From NCBI GenBank assembly GCA_963920765.1, contig OY987242.1:19616002-19680001 (forward strand): DNA of 64,000 bases. Direction: 5' to 3'. This DNA comes from Ulota crispa (taxonomy: Eukaryota > Streptophyta > Bryopsida > Orthotrichales > Orthotrichaceae). Positions 36,101 through 47,500 of this stretch are shown piece by piece. A program made the position numbers and the translations under genes. Position 1 is the first letter of the stretch, and each line of letters starts with the position of its first letter. A model generated the notes under the pieces. That model saw nothing but the letters and a program-made list of their open reading frames with translations. It did no database searches and had not been told where the DNA came from.

Positions 36101-38735
36101 ATAAACTTTAATAAGCTTGAGAATATTTTTTTAACATAAAATTACATTTTTTTAACATAAAATTACAAAAGTGATTTGTTTGGTAATACCGAGGAGATTT
36201 CAAAGCTTCTTTTATTATATGATGTTTTTGAGGAAAATTTTGAGTGATCGTTGTAGTGTTGTTTCTAGTAACGTCTTGTAAATCATTATCCAATTTGTAC
36301 ATAGTTTCCAAGCTGGAACATTACAAATGTAAAATCAAATAATCGGAAAATTACAAGTAATCTTTAAATTCTCAAAAAATTAGCATAAATGAAGTTAGAA
36401 CATCAAATCGATAATATTGCTATATTTAACAACACTTTGTATTTTTATTTTTATGAACATGATTTTTTTAATAACGTGAAAATATCAATGCATAATTTTG
36501 TGAAAAATCACAATCTATCATGTTTGCACAAAATTACACATATATTCAAATTGTATGTAAATTGAATATGTTAGTTTTAAAGATTGTAATTACTGCAAAA
36601 GCACATGTGCATTTTTATTTAAAAATTTAAGAAAATCAAAATATTTTAGTTATTATCTATTGGAAGGTTGAATGTCATTACTTTTCTTTTAATTTTAGTG
36701 ATGTCAACTTAGTAACTTCATTTGCAACCTATAAACATAAATGCTTAAATGTAAAACCTTCCTTGAATCAATTCTTCTTATTGACTTTTTTTTCTTGATA
36801 AACAATTTTTACTATTTAGTTTATAGTAACAACAATAAATCAACCAACTTCAGCATATAGGCTAATTTATATTTTAACACCTTTTGATATTTAGAAAGAC
36901 GAAGTGAACTCTTTTTCTTCATTTTTTCCAAAAATACTTGTGTCTTTTTAGGTAAAGTTTTCAATCCATTATGTGTAAAAAGTTCCTTGTTATCAACCAT
37001 AATTTCTTTTAAGCTTCTGGATCTTTGAATTAGTCTTTTAAAATCTTGATAGTTTAAACTTCTGTTTATTATACTAGGTTCAGGACTAGAACAAGAAGAA
37101 ATACCTTGAAAGTTTGACAAACGTGCACTTTCAATTTTGAAGTCTGGATGAGATATTGGACCTTCTAGATTGTCTTGAAAATATGGTTGGACACTACTAA
37201 TTGTATCATAAAATAAAGATTTTTCAAATCTGAGCTTGTTTTTCAATTGAGGAGAACATTTATTATTTTTAAATAATTTTTCATTAGATTTAAGAAAGGT
37301 GTTGGCTTCCTCACTTGGTTGCAAGTTGCAAAGGTGCTGCAAATGACTTTGTCCCAATTCCCTACTTTTGTTCAAAGATTGAAGCTCTTGCAATGAAAGG
37401 CCATCTTCAACATCACTAAATTCATCAGACAATCCATTGTAATCATACAATTCATTATCATCATTTTCATCCATATTTGAATTTGAATAAAATTCATTCG
37501 TATTAAATTCATCTAATGAACCATGTTTAGAACCTATAGAATCTAAGGTCTCATTGCTTTCCTTTTGCTTGGATCCCTCAGGTCCAATATCAACATCTAG
37601 TACATATGGAGCTTGTTCCAAACACATGCTTGTAGTCTTTTTGTAAGGGATTTTATTACCCAAATGACCTTTAACAATGTCTTGGAAGTTTGACATTTTT
37701 TCATTAAATTTGGAATTGAAATAAGCGTCAATTTGTGTCTCAGCCATAATGGGTTTCTTTTGTCCGTCCAAAGAATACTTTTGACAATTAGAATCAATTT
37801 GTTTGTCTATCCACTTTTTGATATCAAAAGTTTCATTTTCTGTATGAATCAACCCATCTTCCAAATTAACAGAAATTCTCTCAAAACCAGGATGTAGGTT
37901 TTGACAATTAGGCTTCAAAGTTTCAACTTCCATGCTATGAAAAACTTGATCCATTACTTTTGTGGATTCACTGGATTCTAGAAATTTGTGCTTTGATTTG
38001 ATTATATCATTTTCAAATTTTATGTCCTCAATTTTTGTCTCTATGTTGTGTTCCTTTTGCTTTGCAATATCAAAATCTTTTATAGAATGGGTTTCTGTTG
38101 AGTCCAATTGCTTTGAAATGCTTAAAGCTTGTGATGATAAACCCGTAGTACAATTTTCCGTTTGGCTTCTTTTAAAATTCAAAAACTCCAACCTAGTTTT
38201 TAAGATACAAATATTGAGTTGCAATTTAATTGAAAGAATTTTGGAGTTTAGATTATTGTTCATTTGTATGTTACCTATGAGACTAAAGCTATATTGAAAA
38301 TTATCATGCATTGGGTATATCATAAATAAGAATATGTTGCATATGAGATTGAAATGTTTTCTCTATCTAAAAAACCATTTAGAGTATTTAAAATGTATTC
38401 AATTTTGTATTGAAATGTTCCTAACAATTCATAGTAAATCAATGAATTCACCAAAGTCATTTGAAGTTAATGTAATCATAATTTTGTATAGATTAAATTT
38501 ATACATCAATTTTGCCACACATGTATTTTTCTCAATTCAAAAATGTGTTGAAATAATCATAAAGCTGGCAAATAGTTTACCGTTTTCTATGCTCTTTGAC
38601 TTTTGGTTTGGTGTTTAAAATTTCTGCACTTTCTACGCTTGAAGTTGATTTTGAAAGCTCATTGTTTATTTCAGTTTGTTTCTTCATAGTTCTCTTCCTC
38701 CATATTTGATCAAAATACTTGCTCATATTATTCAT
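33142..38735 (-). CDS. FSIP1-like protein (fibrous sheath-interacting protein 1 family)
   Basis: Ten exons chain in phase: 38735-38581, 38192-36881, 36728-36682, 36312-36190, 35990-35852, 35573-35475, 35339-35174, 34859-34645, 33827-33753 and 33378-33142. They give 855 residues, with a stop in frame ahead of the start. The N-terminal half is Ser/Asn/Glu-rich and unlike known domains. From about residue 570 it follows FSIP1 as I remember it: LRNIKLGPDARYYKL, then EEEELVEQILD (FSIP1 KKRLVELLKDLD). GYDFDEEDAKRVAEINAQL follows (FSIP1 GYELAVTQHQQLAEIDIKL), then a C-terminal coiled coil RLEEIDKMLEELETM with LTEKELQDLIMECRKEQG (FSIP1 LREIDEKL, LSEEQLKCLLDECILKQ). FSIP1 is a sperm-tail and ciliary protein, so expression in motile sperm is inferred. 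Exons are AT-rich. A MITE sits in intron 8. Confidence 0.75.
33992..34400. mobile_element. MITE with GGGAATTGATATATGCAC-type ends, in FSIP1-like intron 8
   Basis: The left end GGGAATTGATACATACACAC and the right end, on the other strand GGGAATTGATATATGCACAC, are inverted repeats continuing through CTAGGGTTTGTTATATG. The size is 409 bp. It lies wholly within the intron between exons 8 and 9 and leaves the splice sites intact. A related copy is at 39891-40302. Confidence 0.75.
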
Positions 38736-39890
38736 TTTTTTAAACTCTTATGTAAAAATTCATGTCAAATATGACAGTTGAAGATTGATTTTTTTTCTAG
38801 TGTAGTTGAAGTTCTTATTACAATTTCAACACCGATTTCCACTTTGATAAATTATGTTTTAACTCAACAGGAACTCCCATTCTCATAGTTTAGCCTTTGA
38901 TCTTAATGTTTATTCTTATTTCACTACCCATACTTCCATTTCCATAGTAGACCAATTATGAATGCAATGAAGATGGTAAACAATACAAGGTAACACATAA
39001 TCAAAAAATTGCATTGCCTAGTACTGTAGTAAGTTTGAGCAAATTGAAAACCTAAATGTTTCTTTACAAATCAATATTGAAAATCAACCCAAATAATTTT
39101 AGAATATTTTTAGGTTGTTTAGCCTAAAAATCATCAAGTCCAACATGTTAAGACTTTAAGTTACAATATTACGTTAGTAAGTAATATGGTAGTCAATGGA
39201 TTTGTAAAACCCTATGGCATTCTTTATTTTAGAATAAGCTTTTCAATCAATTGTAGAACCTTGGCATATGTTATAAGATTCAATAACTTTTTGACACTTG
39301 TCGCTAGCAATAATGAGTTGTATAGAGCTTTTCAACTTGAAAATCTCTTTGATTAGTAGGTTTTTGAGACTCATTTTCTTTTCATAAGTTTTTTTTTGAA
39401 TGAGTACAATTTAAAGTATCTACTTTTTGTATCCTTATACTAGAGATCTTATACCAACCCTTTTTTTTACCATTTTAGAGCCAAGTTGCACCATTTTAAA
39501 AGAATTCTCAACTAGAGAGGCTAGAGATTATAGTTTTTAGTAAAACTATTTTAAAGTCTTGTAAAAGTGTGGACGAAATCGATGTGGTGTACAAAAGAAA
39601 TTTGCAATTAAAATTGGATTTTTTTTAAATTTTAAATTGACTACATACCATGTCACAATGATTTATACACAATATTTGCAACAAATAATATCCCATAAAC
39701 ATACAATTATAAATTTCTGCACGAAATGAGGTGCAAAGTATTTGGGACTTATTTGAGCTAAAAAAAAAAGGTTCAAGATTTCTTTTTGAAACTGGTTTTA
39801 TTGAATTCCTTCAAATATACAACATATTGCAAATGACATATGAAAATCTGATCTTTTGCAAGAGTTATTGAAAGTTCAATGTTTTTGGAA
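38736..39890. other. upstream flank of the FSIP1-like gene
   Basis: AT-rich DNA with no gene supported. It should contain the promoter of the minus-strand gene, but no clear TATA or other motif stands out. Confidence 0.4.
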
Positions 39891-40302
39891 GGGAAGTGAA
39901 ATGTACACATAGGGGTTGATATATGCACACCCCCTTGGGGAGTAAATTATAGATTCATGAAAAAGCTAAACTTGGGAATTTTGAGTTTCAAATTTGGACT
40001 TAGAGACCACGATTTAATCTAAAACCATAAAACCATAAAAAAGGCTGCAATTAAACAACACCCAATGAAAAAAATTATTGTTTTTTACAAACAAAAGCAG
40101 AAGTAACACATTTCCCCCTAGCTAAGCATTGCCATTGGGTGTTGTTCAATTGCAACCTTTTTAATGGTTCTAGACAAAACCATGGTCTTGGAGTCCAAAT
40201 TTGAATTCAAAGTATCAGATTTAGGATTTTCATGGTAAAAAATCTAAAATTTACCCCTGGGGTGTGCATATAACAACCCCTTGTGTGCACATATCAATTC
40301 CC
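39891..40302. mobile_element. MITE with GGGAATTGATATATGCAC-type ends
   Basis: This 412-bp element has inverted ends (GGGAAGTGAAATGTACAC on the left; GGGAATTGATATGTGCACAC on the other strand at the right). A second inverted block lies inside (GATATATGCACACCCC against its complement). The interior shares TTAAACAACACCCAATG-like sequence with the copies in intron 8 and at 57894. Confidence 0.7.
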
Positions 40303-40850
40303 TTTTGGAATTTCAAAGTTTTTTTTTAATGGAATGTTCAATCCTTCAATATTTTAACAATCATCCAAAACTTCGATTATTTAAATCGTATTTTCTTTTG
40401 TTCCTCTCTTGTTTTGCTATCATATGTATTCTTCAATAAAAATATAAGTGACATCATATTCCAAACCTATGTAATTAAAGTAAATCCATACAAGTGCATA
40501 AAAAACAAAGCGTGCAACTCAAAATCACAAACAATTCTTTAAGATGCATTCAAACTAGCAAATACAAACATTGTAAAATACTTGTGTATGGAAGATTGTA
40601 GAATTCTTGCAATCCTATCAAGTAATTCAGTTTCCTTTTTATGGCTTTCTGCATTTGCTACACGCCGCTTTTCAAGTCTAACAAAAACACTCTAAGAATT
40701 GTTGGGCTCTACATACTTCAATGCTTGAGTCATTGTGGCCTCCACTTTAAAAAATCACACAATCCATAAGTGATTGTTAATTAGCATCAAAGCTTTTGAA
40801 CCACAATATCCTAAAACTACCCCACATGACAAATAGGGTGGATGAGCTTG
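40303..40850. other. spacer, no recognised gene
   Basis: AT-rich DNA between two MITEs. A weak minus-strand reading near 40620-40720 (around ACACGCCGCTTTTC) could be decayed coding sequence, but no exon borders support it. Confidence 0.35.
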
Positions 40851-40854
40851 TTAA

Positions 40855-41510
40855 CCCCTCAACACCCTTGGCATTTTTTAATATCTCAAAATTTGCTTGG
40901 AAATGAACAAAATGTTGACATTTTTATCAATTTTATCAAATTTTTTTGAAGCGCAACCGTACAAATTCAAGACAGACATGCAAGTAGACATGTTGGAGAT
41001 CACATTAGAAAAGAAAACACAATAATATCTGTTATGGATTGAATGATTATAATGTTTGATCATGAGGGTGCTAAAAGTGTAAAACTGATTTGAAGTCTTT
41101 CAATCCTCTTTTTGCATCTCAAATTTAAAATTGAGGGTATCCAAAAAATATGAGTATATAAAGTATAACATGCATAACCCCAATCAATCTACGGTTTCTC
41201 AAAATCTATTCTACAAATTTTTAAATTGAACTTTAAATGTGATTTTTTCTCCAAGTTGTAGTGTACTTGAGGCTCATTCCCAAGAGCCTTCAACACTAGA
41301 AAGTGAAGATTTGCAATAGACGCCCTTGGGCAAAATCTTGATAGACAAATCACTTTAATACATTTTCAAAATCAAACTCCTAATGCTGAAATGAGACTTC
41401 AATAAGAGTTTAAAAATATAATAGCCACTAAAATAAATCTTGAAGAAATGTTGTGCATCTTTAAATAAAATTCAGATGGGTGCAATTTGAGCTCCTTGGG
41501 CCTTGAGGGA
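40855..41510. mobile_element. TTAA-flanked MITE, 656 bp, diverged
   Basis: It begins CCCCTCAACACCCTTGG after TTAA (40851-40854) and ends CCTTGGGCCTTGAGGGA before TTAA (41511-41514). The ends are imperfect inverted repeats of the same pattern as 7483-7598. No coding capacity is visible. Confidence 0.55.
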
Positions 41511-41876
41511 TTAAACATGCTTTTAGGCTTATGAGGTCTTGATTCCTATTGATTTTGCTAATTTGATGGGAGAAACAGAAACTCTCACCATTGATGTAGG
41601 TGTCGTCTCAAGCTTATTGTTAGAATTTGTTGTGGCTTAGTTGTGGCAGCCAATCACATGTATTATATGTATGTATTAAAACTTTGGTAACCCCTAAAAG
41701 ATGTTGTTGTATTGTATACGCTCTCCTGTGTTGTATATGAATGGGGTACTTGGGTAGCACCTGAATCCCATTGGCGTTGTAAATTTTAAGCCAAGTCATA
41801 AACATACTATTGGTCACATGAGATTTTCTGGGGAATTTTTGGCATTTGTCATAAAGCCATTTATTCAAATTATTAA

Positions 41877-42343
41877 CCCCTAAAGGACCAAGCTCCCTTT
41901 TGGGGGACAAATGCAATTTTGGGCATGTACCTATGGCTAAACTACTTTGTGTGATTTTTTGAAACTTTTGTGAATGATGGGGAATTCAAATGTTTACGCA
42001 GGCATCTAATTTTTCCTTCATTTTGACGTTTATTGAAGAAGTTCAAAATGAATTTCTAGAAAATGGGCAAAATCAGGCAGCCCAAAAACTTTTTAGGAAT
42101 TGCATTTAAGAAAAATAAAAATATGAAATAGGTTCTTTAAACTTATATATATGCGAGGAGTTTTGAACCGTTCAATTTTCATTGATGAGATGAAAGTTAT
42201 GAGAAATTTTCATTTGCGGGTAGGTGTGGTTTTGGGACCCCATAATCCATCAAAAGTTTCAAAAAATCATACAAAGTAGTTTAGCCAGAGGTACATGCCC
42301 AAAATTGCATTTGTCCCCCATAGGGACAATGGTCCTTTAGGGG
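41877..42343. mobile_element. TTAA-flanked MITE, 467 bp, best-preserved copy
   Basis: The terminal inverted repeat CCCCTAAAGGACCA is perfect at both ends and lies between TTAA at 41873-41876 and TTAA at 42344-42347. Inverted similarity continues for about 100 bp (GGGGGACAAATGCAATTTTG, then GGCATGTACCT and GGCTAAACTACTTTGT on both ends). This is a short non-autonomous element with the TTAA duplication and CCC-type ends of piggyBac-like transposons. Confidence 0.85.
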
Positions 42344-42412
42344 TTAAATGATCCTTGTATGAACACAACCAACACTTTTGGTAGGCATCATCCTTTAGGG
42401 GTTAACCCTTAA

Positions 42413-43344
42413 CCCCTAAAGGCCCAAGGATTTTTCTCTAGAGAAAATCACTGTTAATTGCCACTTTGGGGGAATGAGTAGAAAAATAGGAAATAAAGTT
42501 TGTTTTGCAAATCCAACCATAGGATCTTGCCTTGGACTAGAAGAGGTACTTGTGGGAAAAAATTAGGTCATTCTAGATTGAGAGGAGGGAGATATTTACA
42601 TCTAAAGTGAAAAAAAAGGTTTCTTTTTGTGATGCCCAAAAAATTTCAGAAGCCTTTGTCCATACTTACATGAAAAAAATTACTCTACACAAATTTGAGG
42701 TTTATTTTTTCCATGTAGAAGACCAAGTTAGGTATGTGTGGGAGAATTTTCAAATCAATTGGAACTATACAACACATGGGGGAAAATAGTAAGTAAAAAG
42801 AAGTAGAGAATGAGTCAAATCTCTAAATTGTTAAGAATTTAATTATTAAAATGAAAAAATGAAAATTCCAACAGTTATAATGTTGTGATAAACAATCTAC
42901 TTCCTTGAGTTTAGTTTTTTTTCCAAAATATTAAACATTGTGGAAATAAAGGACTTCAAAGTTTATTTTAGAGTAGAGAATCCATAACTGGCCACAAACT
43001 CAAACATCTCATAACTTACATCTCATTGATTGAAGTAGAATGATTCAAAGCTTCCCACATATAAAAAAATCTAAAGAACCAATTTCAGATTTCTATTTTT
43101 AGAAAATACAAAATTTTAAAAAGTTTTTGGGCTACCTGGATTGCCCTTCCTCCCTGGGGCAGCAAAAATTCTTGCATAACTTCTTTGTCAAATGTCAAAA
43201 TGACAAAAAAAATTAGATTTCTAGGTAGGTTTTGGAATTCTCCACCTTCAATAAAATTTTAAAAATCACAAAAAACTAGATTAGCTATAGGTACATGCCC
43301 AAAATCACAACTATCCCCTTGGGGGACAACTAAGCCTTTAGGGG
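42413..43344. mobile_element. TTAA-flanked MITE, 932 bp
   Basis: It begins CCCCTAAAGGCCCAAGG after TTAA (42409-42412) and ends TAAGCCTTTAGGGG before TTAA (43345-43348). The size and interior match the 926-bp copy at 55599-56524 only in part, but match 7610-8454 well (CTGCCACTT-like block, TACTTGTGGG block, CATTCTAGATTGAGAGGAG block). No transposase. Confidence 0.75.
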
Positions 43345-43348
43345 TTAA

Positions 43349-43559
43349 ACAACCAAAAGGCCCTTTGTGGCTAGTACAATACGGGGTATTTTTCTTGTAT
43401 TTGGAATGGATTTGTGCCTCTACTACATTTGAGACCAACAAAGAAATTGGAGTATAGATCAATGTAGTTCTAGTGAGCTACTTGAGATCCCAAATTAAAA
43501 TTTGTTATTGGTAGCAAATGACAATTATACGTCATCTATGCCCTATGGTCGTTTAAGGG
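43349..43559. mobile_element. short TTAA-flanked MITE, left end eroded
   Basis: It lies between TTAA 43345-43348 and TTAA 43560-43563. The right end GGTCGTTTAAGGG is typical. The left end is poor, but the body (GCCCTTTGTGGCTAGTACAA, TTTTTCTTGTATTTGGA) is the same as in 31801-32034 and 43564-43796. Confidence 0.55.
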
Positions 43560-43563
43560 TTAA

Positions 43564-43796
43564 CCCTTGAATGACCAAGCAGCCCTTTGCGACCAATACA
43601 ATACATGTATTTTTCTTGTATTTGGAGTGCGTCCACATCTTTATTACATTTGAGATCAACAAAGAAGTTAGAATATGGATAAGTGTTGTTCTAGTGAGGT
43701 AGTCAAGGTCCCAAATTAAAACTTTTTGTTGGTAGCAAATGCCAGTTTTACAGCAGCCTACACAATATGTATTATAATAGCTCAATCCTTTAAGAG
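43564..43796. mobile_element. TTAA-flanked 233-bp MITE
   Basis: It begins CCCTTGAATGACCAAGCAGC after TTAA (43560-43563) and ends CAATCCTTTAAGAG before TTAA (43797-43800). The length is one base from the 234-bp copy at 31801-32034, and the order of blocks is identical, so the two are clear siblings of one subfamily. Confidence 0.75.
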
Positions 43797-43813
43797 TTAA
43801 ACAAACAAATATG

Positions 43814-44064
43814 GGTATAAGGTAGTGTGCTCTAATTGTATTCATGCTCTAATTCCATTTGACTCTAGGAACAAGAGTCATTTTAGATGAAATTTTTATG
43901 ATTATAATTAATGAGGTAGGTAAGTTTCGCAATATGCTAAGCCTACATGCTAAGCCTACCTAACTCATCAATAACTTCCATAGATATTTCATCTAAAATG
44001 ACTCTCGTTCCTAGAGCGGCTAATTAGAGCATGAACGTAATTAGAGCACACTACCTTACCTACC
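43814..44064. mobile_element. foldback MITE of about 250 bp
   Basis: The left arm GGTATAAGGTAGTGTGCTCT mirrors the right arm end AGAGCACACTACCTTACC. The inverted match continues through GAACAAGAGTCATTTTAGAT and its complement to a centre near 43930. It ends about 440 bp before the glucosidase II start codon. No target duplication is evident. Confidence 0.7.
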
Positions 44065-44504
44065 TTAGCACATGCAGTAGCCAATCAGCCTCAGAGGTTA
44101 CCAAGAAAAAAAAAAAAAAAAACACTGAGTCAATGCTCTTTTGGGCACCTTGTAAATTTGCTGCCCTGCTTCTTCGGATTCCCTGCCGGTGATGTTGGGC
44201 AGGAATTTTTTCAGAGTGCCCTTGGTTGGGCAGTATAACCACAGCGTAAACTACTCTAATAAGACTAAAACCCACCGTTGCGATTGGATGCCACCGGCTG
44301 CGACCGGTCGCTTACTGGGGACTGGAAATCTACTATTGTCGAGATCTACGATTTGATCCGAGATCTAAGTTTGAGTCAGGGGCGAGAGAGACGACTTTGG
44401 AACATGGTGCCGACGGTGGAGAGGGAGAGGGTCTGAAGCTCAGGAATGCTGGGACTGGGAGGTGTTGCTCTTGCGAGGGTTGTGACTTCGGATTCAGGAT
44501 CACA
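44065..44504. promoter_or_regulatory. probable promoter and leader of glucosidase II alpha gene
   Basis: GC content rises from about 44280 toward the start codon. A run of A residues at 44105-44121 and a GTTAC-rich region precede it. The coding frame is open upstream of the chosen ATG (44505) to 44397, but an earlier start would bury the signal peptide. No TATA box is clear. Confidence 0.4.
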
Positions 44505-47500
44505 ATGGCCTCAACGGGGAGGTACCTGTGTGGCCTCGCGGTGATTTTGATTTTCCTGGCTCGATTTGGAGCAGCATTCAAGGAGGCGGAGTTCCGCAAG
44601 TGTGATCAGTCCAAGTTTTGCAAAGACGTGCGAGAGCGGGCGGCAGCGTGGGCGCGCGGCGAGGGAGTCAGAGAGATCGAGGCGCGGGATGTGAAGGTGA
44701 GCGGGGAAGGGCGCGTCACGGCGCGCTTGATTCCTGCCGGGGTTGAAGAGGAGGCATTGGCCTTGGAACTCTCAGCTTACAAGGACGGAATTGTGAGAAT
44801 TAGGGTTCTCGAAGAGAAGGCGCCACGCAAGCGGTTCGAGGTGCCCGATGTGGTGGTCACGGATTTTGAGCAGAAGCGTCTCAAGCTCAGCCGCGTTTCG
44901 AAGAAGGATGGAGCCTCTTTCGTCCAATTGAGTGGATGTGATGTCATTATTCAGCATAAGCCTTTTCAGGTCAGTGATCGCGCCCTCTGTCTTTCCGATC
45001 GGAGAAGAAGTTCTCTGTCGGTGGTGTTCAGATTCACAATGCGATCCATCTGTGGTCTTGTTTTGCTTGAATCCTTCCACCGGATAAACGTCCGTGTGTG
45101 TTTTTTAACTTTTAGGGTTAGGTTATGAGAAGCAACTATTGCCGGCATTGTTTTGTTTCAGCTGAATATGGTGCCTTTTTACTGTTCTCGTAATAGGTTT
45201 ACCATACACTGTACACCTAGGTTCAGAAACTTGGTCAGACTGCGAGTACATAGTCATATTCCGTGTTTCATGGTGCCCAGTATCCAGAGCTCTAAATCTA
45301 GACCCAGTGTAGATCTGATGTTTGAACCCGGTGACTGAATCTGCGACAATCTAACTGAAATCTGCTGTTTTAATGAACCGAGGTTGTGTGTTACAGTTGC
45401 CTCGTTATTAGATGGTTGGAATTACCCGTGGAGTTAATTGACGCAAATCTTTCTTCAAGTTAGAGTGAGATCTCACTGTAAGGGTGTAGTGGACTCTGAG
45501 GGTAATCAGAGTTTAAGACCACATGCGTATCCACTCTTCTGTACATACTACATGGGTACATAAAGGCCCAGCTCTATATCGAAGTCACACACAGTACGAG
45601 ATGGTCCGGCATTGGCATATCCACGTGAGGATTCGTTGACTGGTTAAGAACGCATGAACACTATAGTTTGGTTTTTGAACCTGCGCTAGGTACCAATCTG
45701 GAATCAATACAACAGATGTACCGTGCATAGGATCAGACATAGAATCCAGTATAGCAATCGATTGCTTCATTTAATGCATGCTATAAATAACATGGTGTTA
45801 ATCTATTGCGTCATGGCAGGTGAAATTGACTAATTTGTGTATTCGTTCAGGAGTATTGTCGATATACTCAGGATTTAACTTGAATCATTTGTGCTTTGAT
45901 TTTAGGGTGCCCTTACGAGATGTTTTCTAATTCATTTGATTTGGTATAGTGCATCTCAAGTAATTTCTGCTCATTATTACTGTTGTGACTCTCCAGATTC
46001 AAGTGAAACGAGGAAATGATCTCGTCCTCTCCATTAACAGCAAGAACCTATTCGAAATTCAACACTTGAAAGTGAAGAAGGAGGGTGAAGACTGGGAAGA
46101 CCCTTTCCGCACCCACACTGACAAAAGACCCCATGGACCACAAACTGTGAGCTTCGACGTCTCCTTTCATGGATCAGATCATGTGTATGGTATCCCGGAG
46201 CGCGCTACCAGCTTTGGTCTCAAACCTACAAAGGGGCCTAATATTAAGTCGGAGCCCTACCGACTCTTCAACCTAGACGTGTTCGAGTATTTGGACGAAT
46301 CGCCATTTGGTTTATATGGTTCTATCCCTGTCATGATTTCTCACAGCAAGAAGCGAACCACTGGTTTCTTTTTATTAAATGCTGCTGAGATGCAAATAGA
46401 TGTTCTAGCACCAGGTTGGGAGCAAACGGGTATTGAACAGGTGGGTGATGGAAGCAACTTGGGCGAGCATTCGACTGGAGAAAAGGATTCAAAACGTGTT
46501 GATACCCATTGGATAGTGGAGAGCGGAGTTTTTGATGCCTTTGTGTTTGTGGGCCCAAGTCCCAAGAATGTGGTCCAACAGTACTGTTCAGTGACGGGAA
46601 CCTCAGCACTTCCACAGCTGTTTTCCACGGCTTACCATCAGTGTAGGTGGAACTACAAGGATGAGGCTGATGTTGCAGGAGTGGATGCTTCCTTTGATGA
46701 ACACGATATCCCATATGACACCATATGGCTAGACATCGAGCATACTGACGGCAAGAAGTATTTCACTTGGGACAAGAGCTTGTTTCCTACTCCCAAAGAG
46801 ATGCAGGACAAAATAGCGGCAAAGGGTCGTCACATGGTGACAATTGTGGATCCTCATGTGAAGAGAGATGAGAATTTTCCTCTGCACAAAGAGGCCACCT
46901 CCCTCGGCTATTACGTGAAAGACGTGAATGGCCGAGACTTTGATGGTTGGTGTTGGCCTGGGGCATCTTCGTACCTTGATATGCTCAGCCCTGCAGTTCG
47001 GTCCTGGTGGGCAACCAAATTTTCCTATAGTAATTACGTCGGGTCAACCCCAATTTTGTACATATGGAACGACATGAATGAGCCTTCGGTGTTCAATGGC
47101 CCTGAGGTACTACTCCCTTCACCACGGTGATTACCTCTTCTTTTCTATGCATAAATGGGCAGTTTTGCATAATGTGGAAGGCTTAGTTTATTCTATGTGG
47201 AACAAGGGTTTCCTTTAGCTCTCTGTAATATTTGTAACCTTGGTTTTGTTTTTTGTTTGAGCTAGGCAACGATGCCCAAAGATGCAATTCATTTTGGTAA
47301 TGCGGAGCACCGTGACCTCCATAATGCCTACGGCTACTATTTCCATATGGGATCTGTACAAGGTGTTTTGAATCGAGGAGGAGGTAAAGATCGACCCTTC
47401 GTATTATCACGAGCCTTCTTCGCTGGCACTCAGAAAGTCGGTGCTATATGGACTGGAGACAATACTGCGGATTGGAATCACGTGCGCGTCTCAGTGCCAA

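Noticed and set aside
44397-44504. Earlier in-frame start for glucosidase II alpha
   Set aside because: A start before 44505 would bury the signal peptide needed for ER entry and adds a Gly/Glu-rich lead unlike the family.
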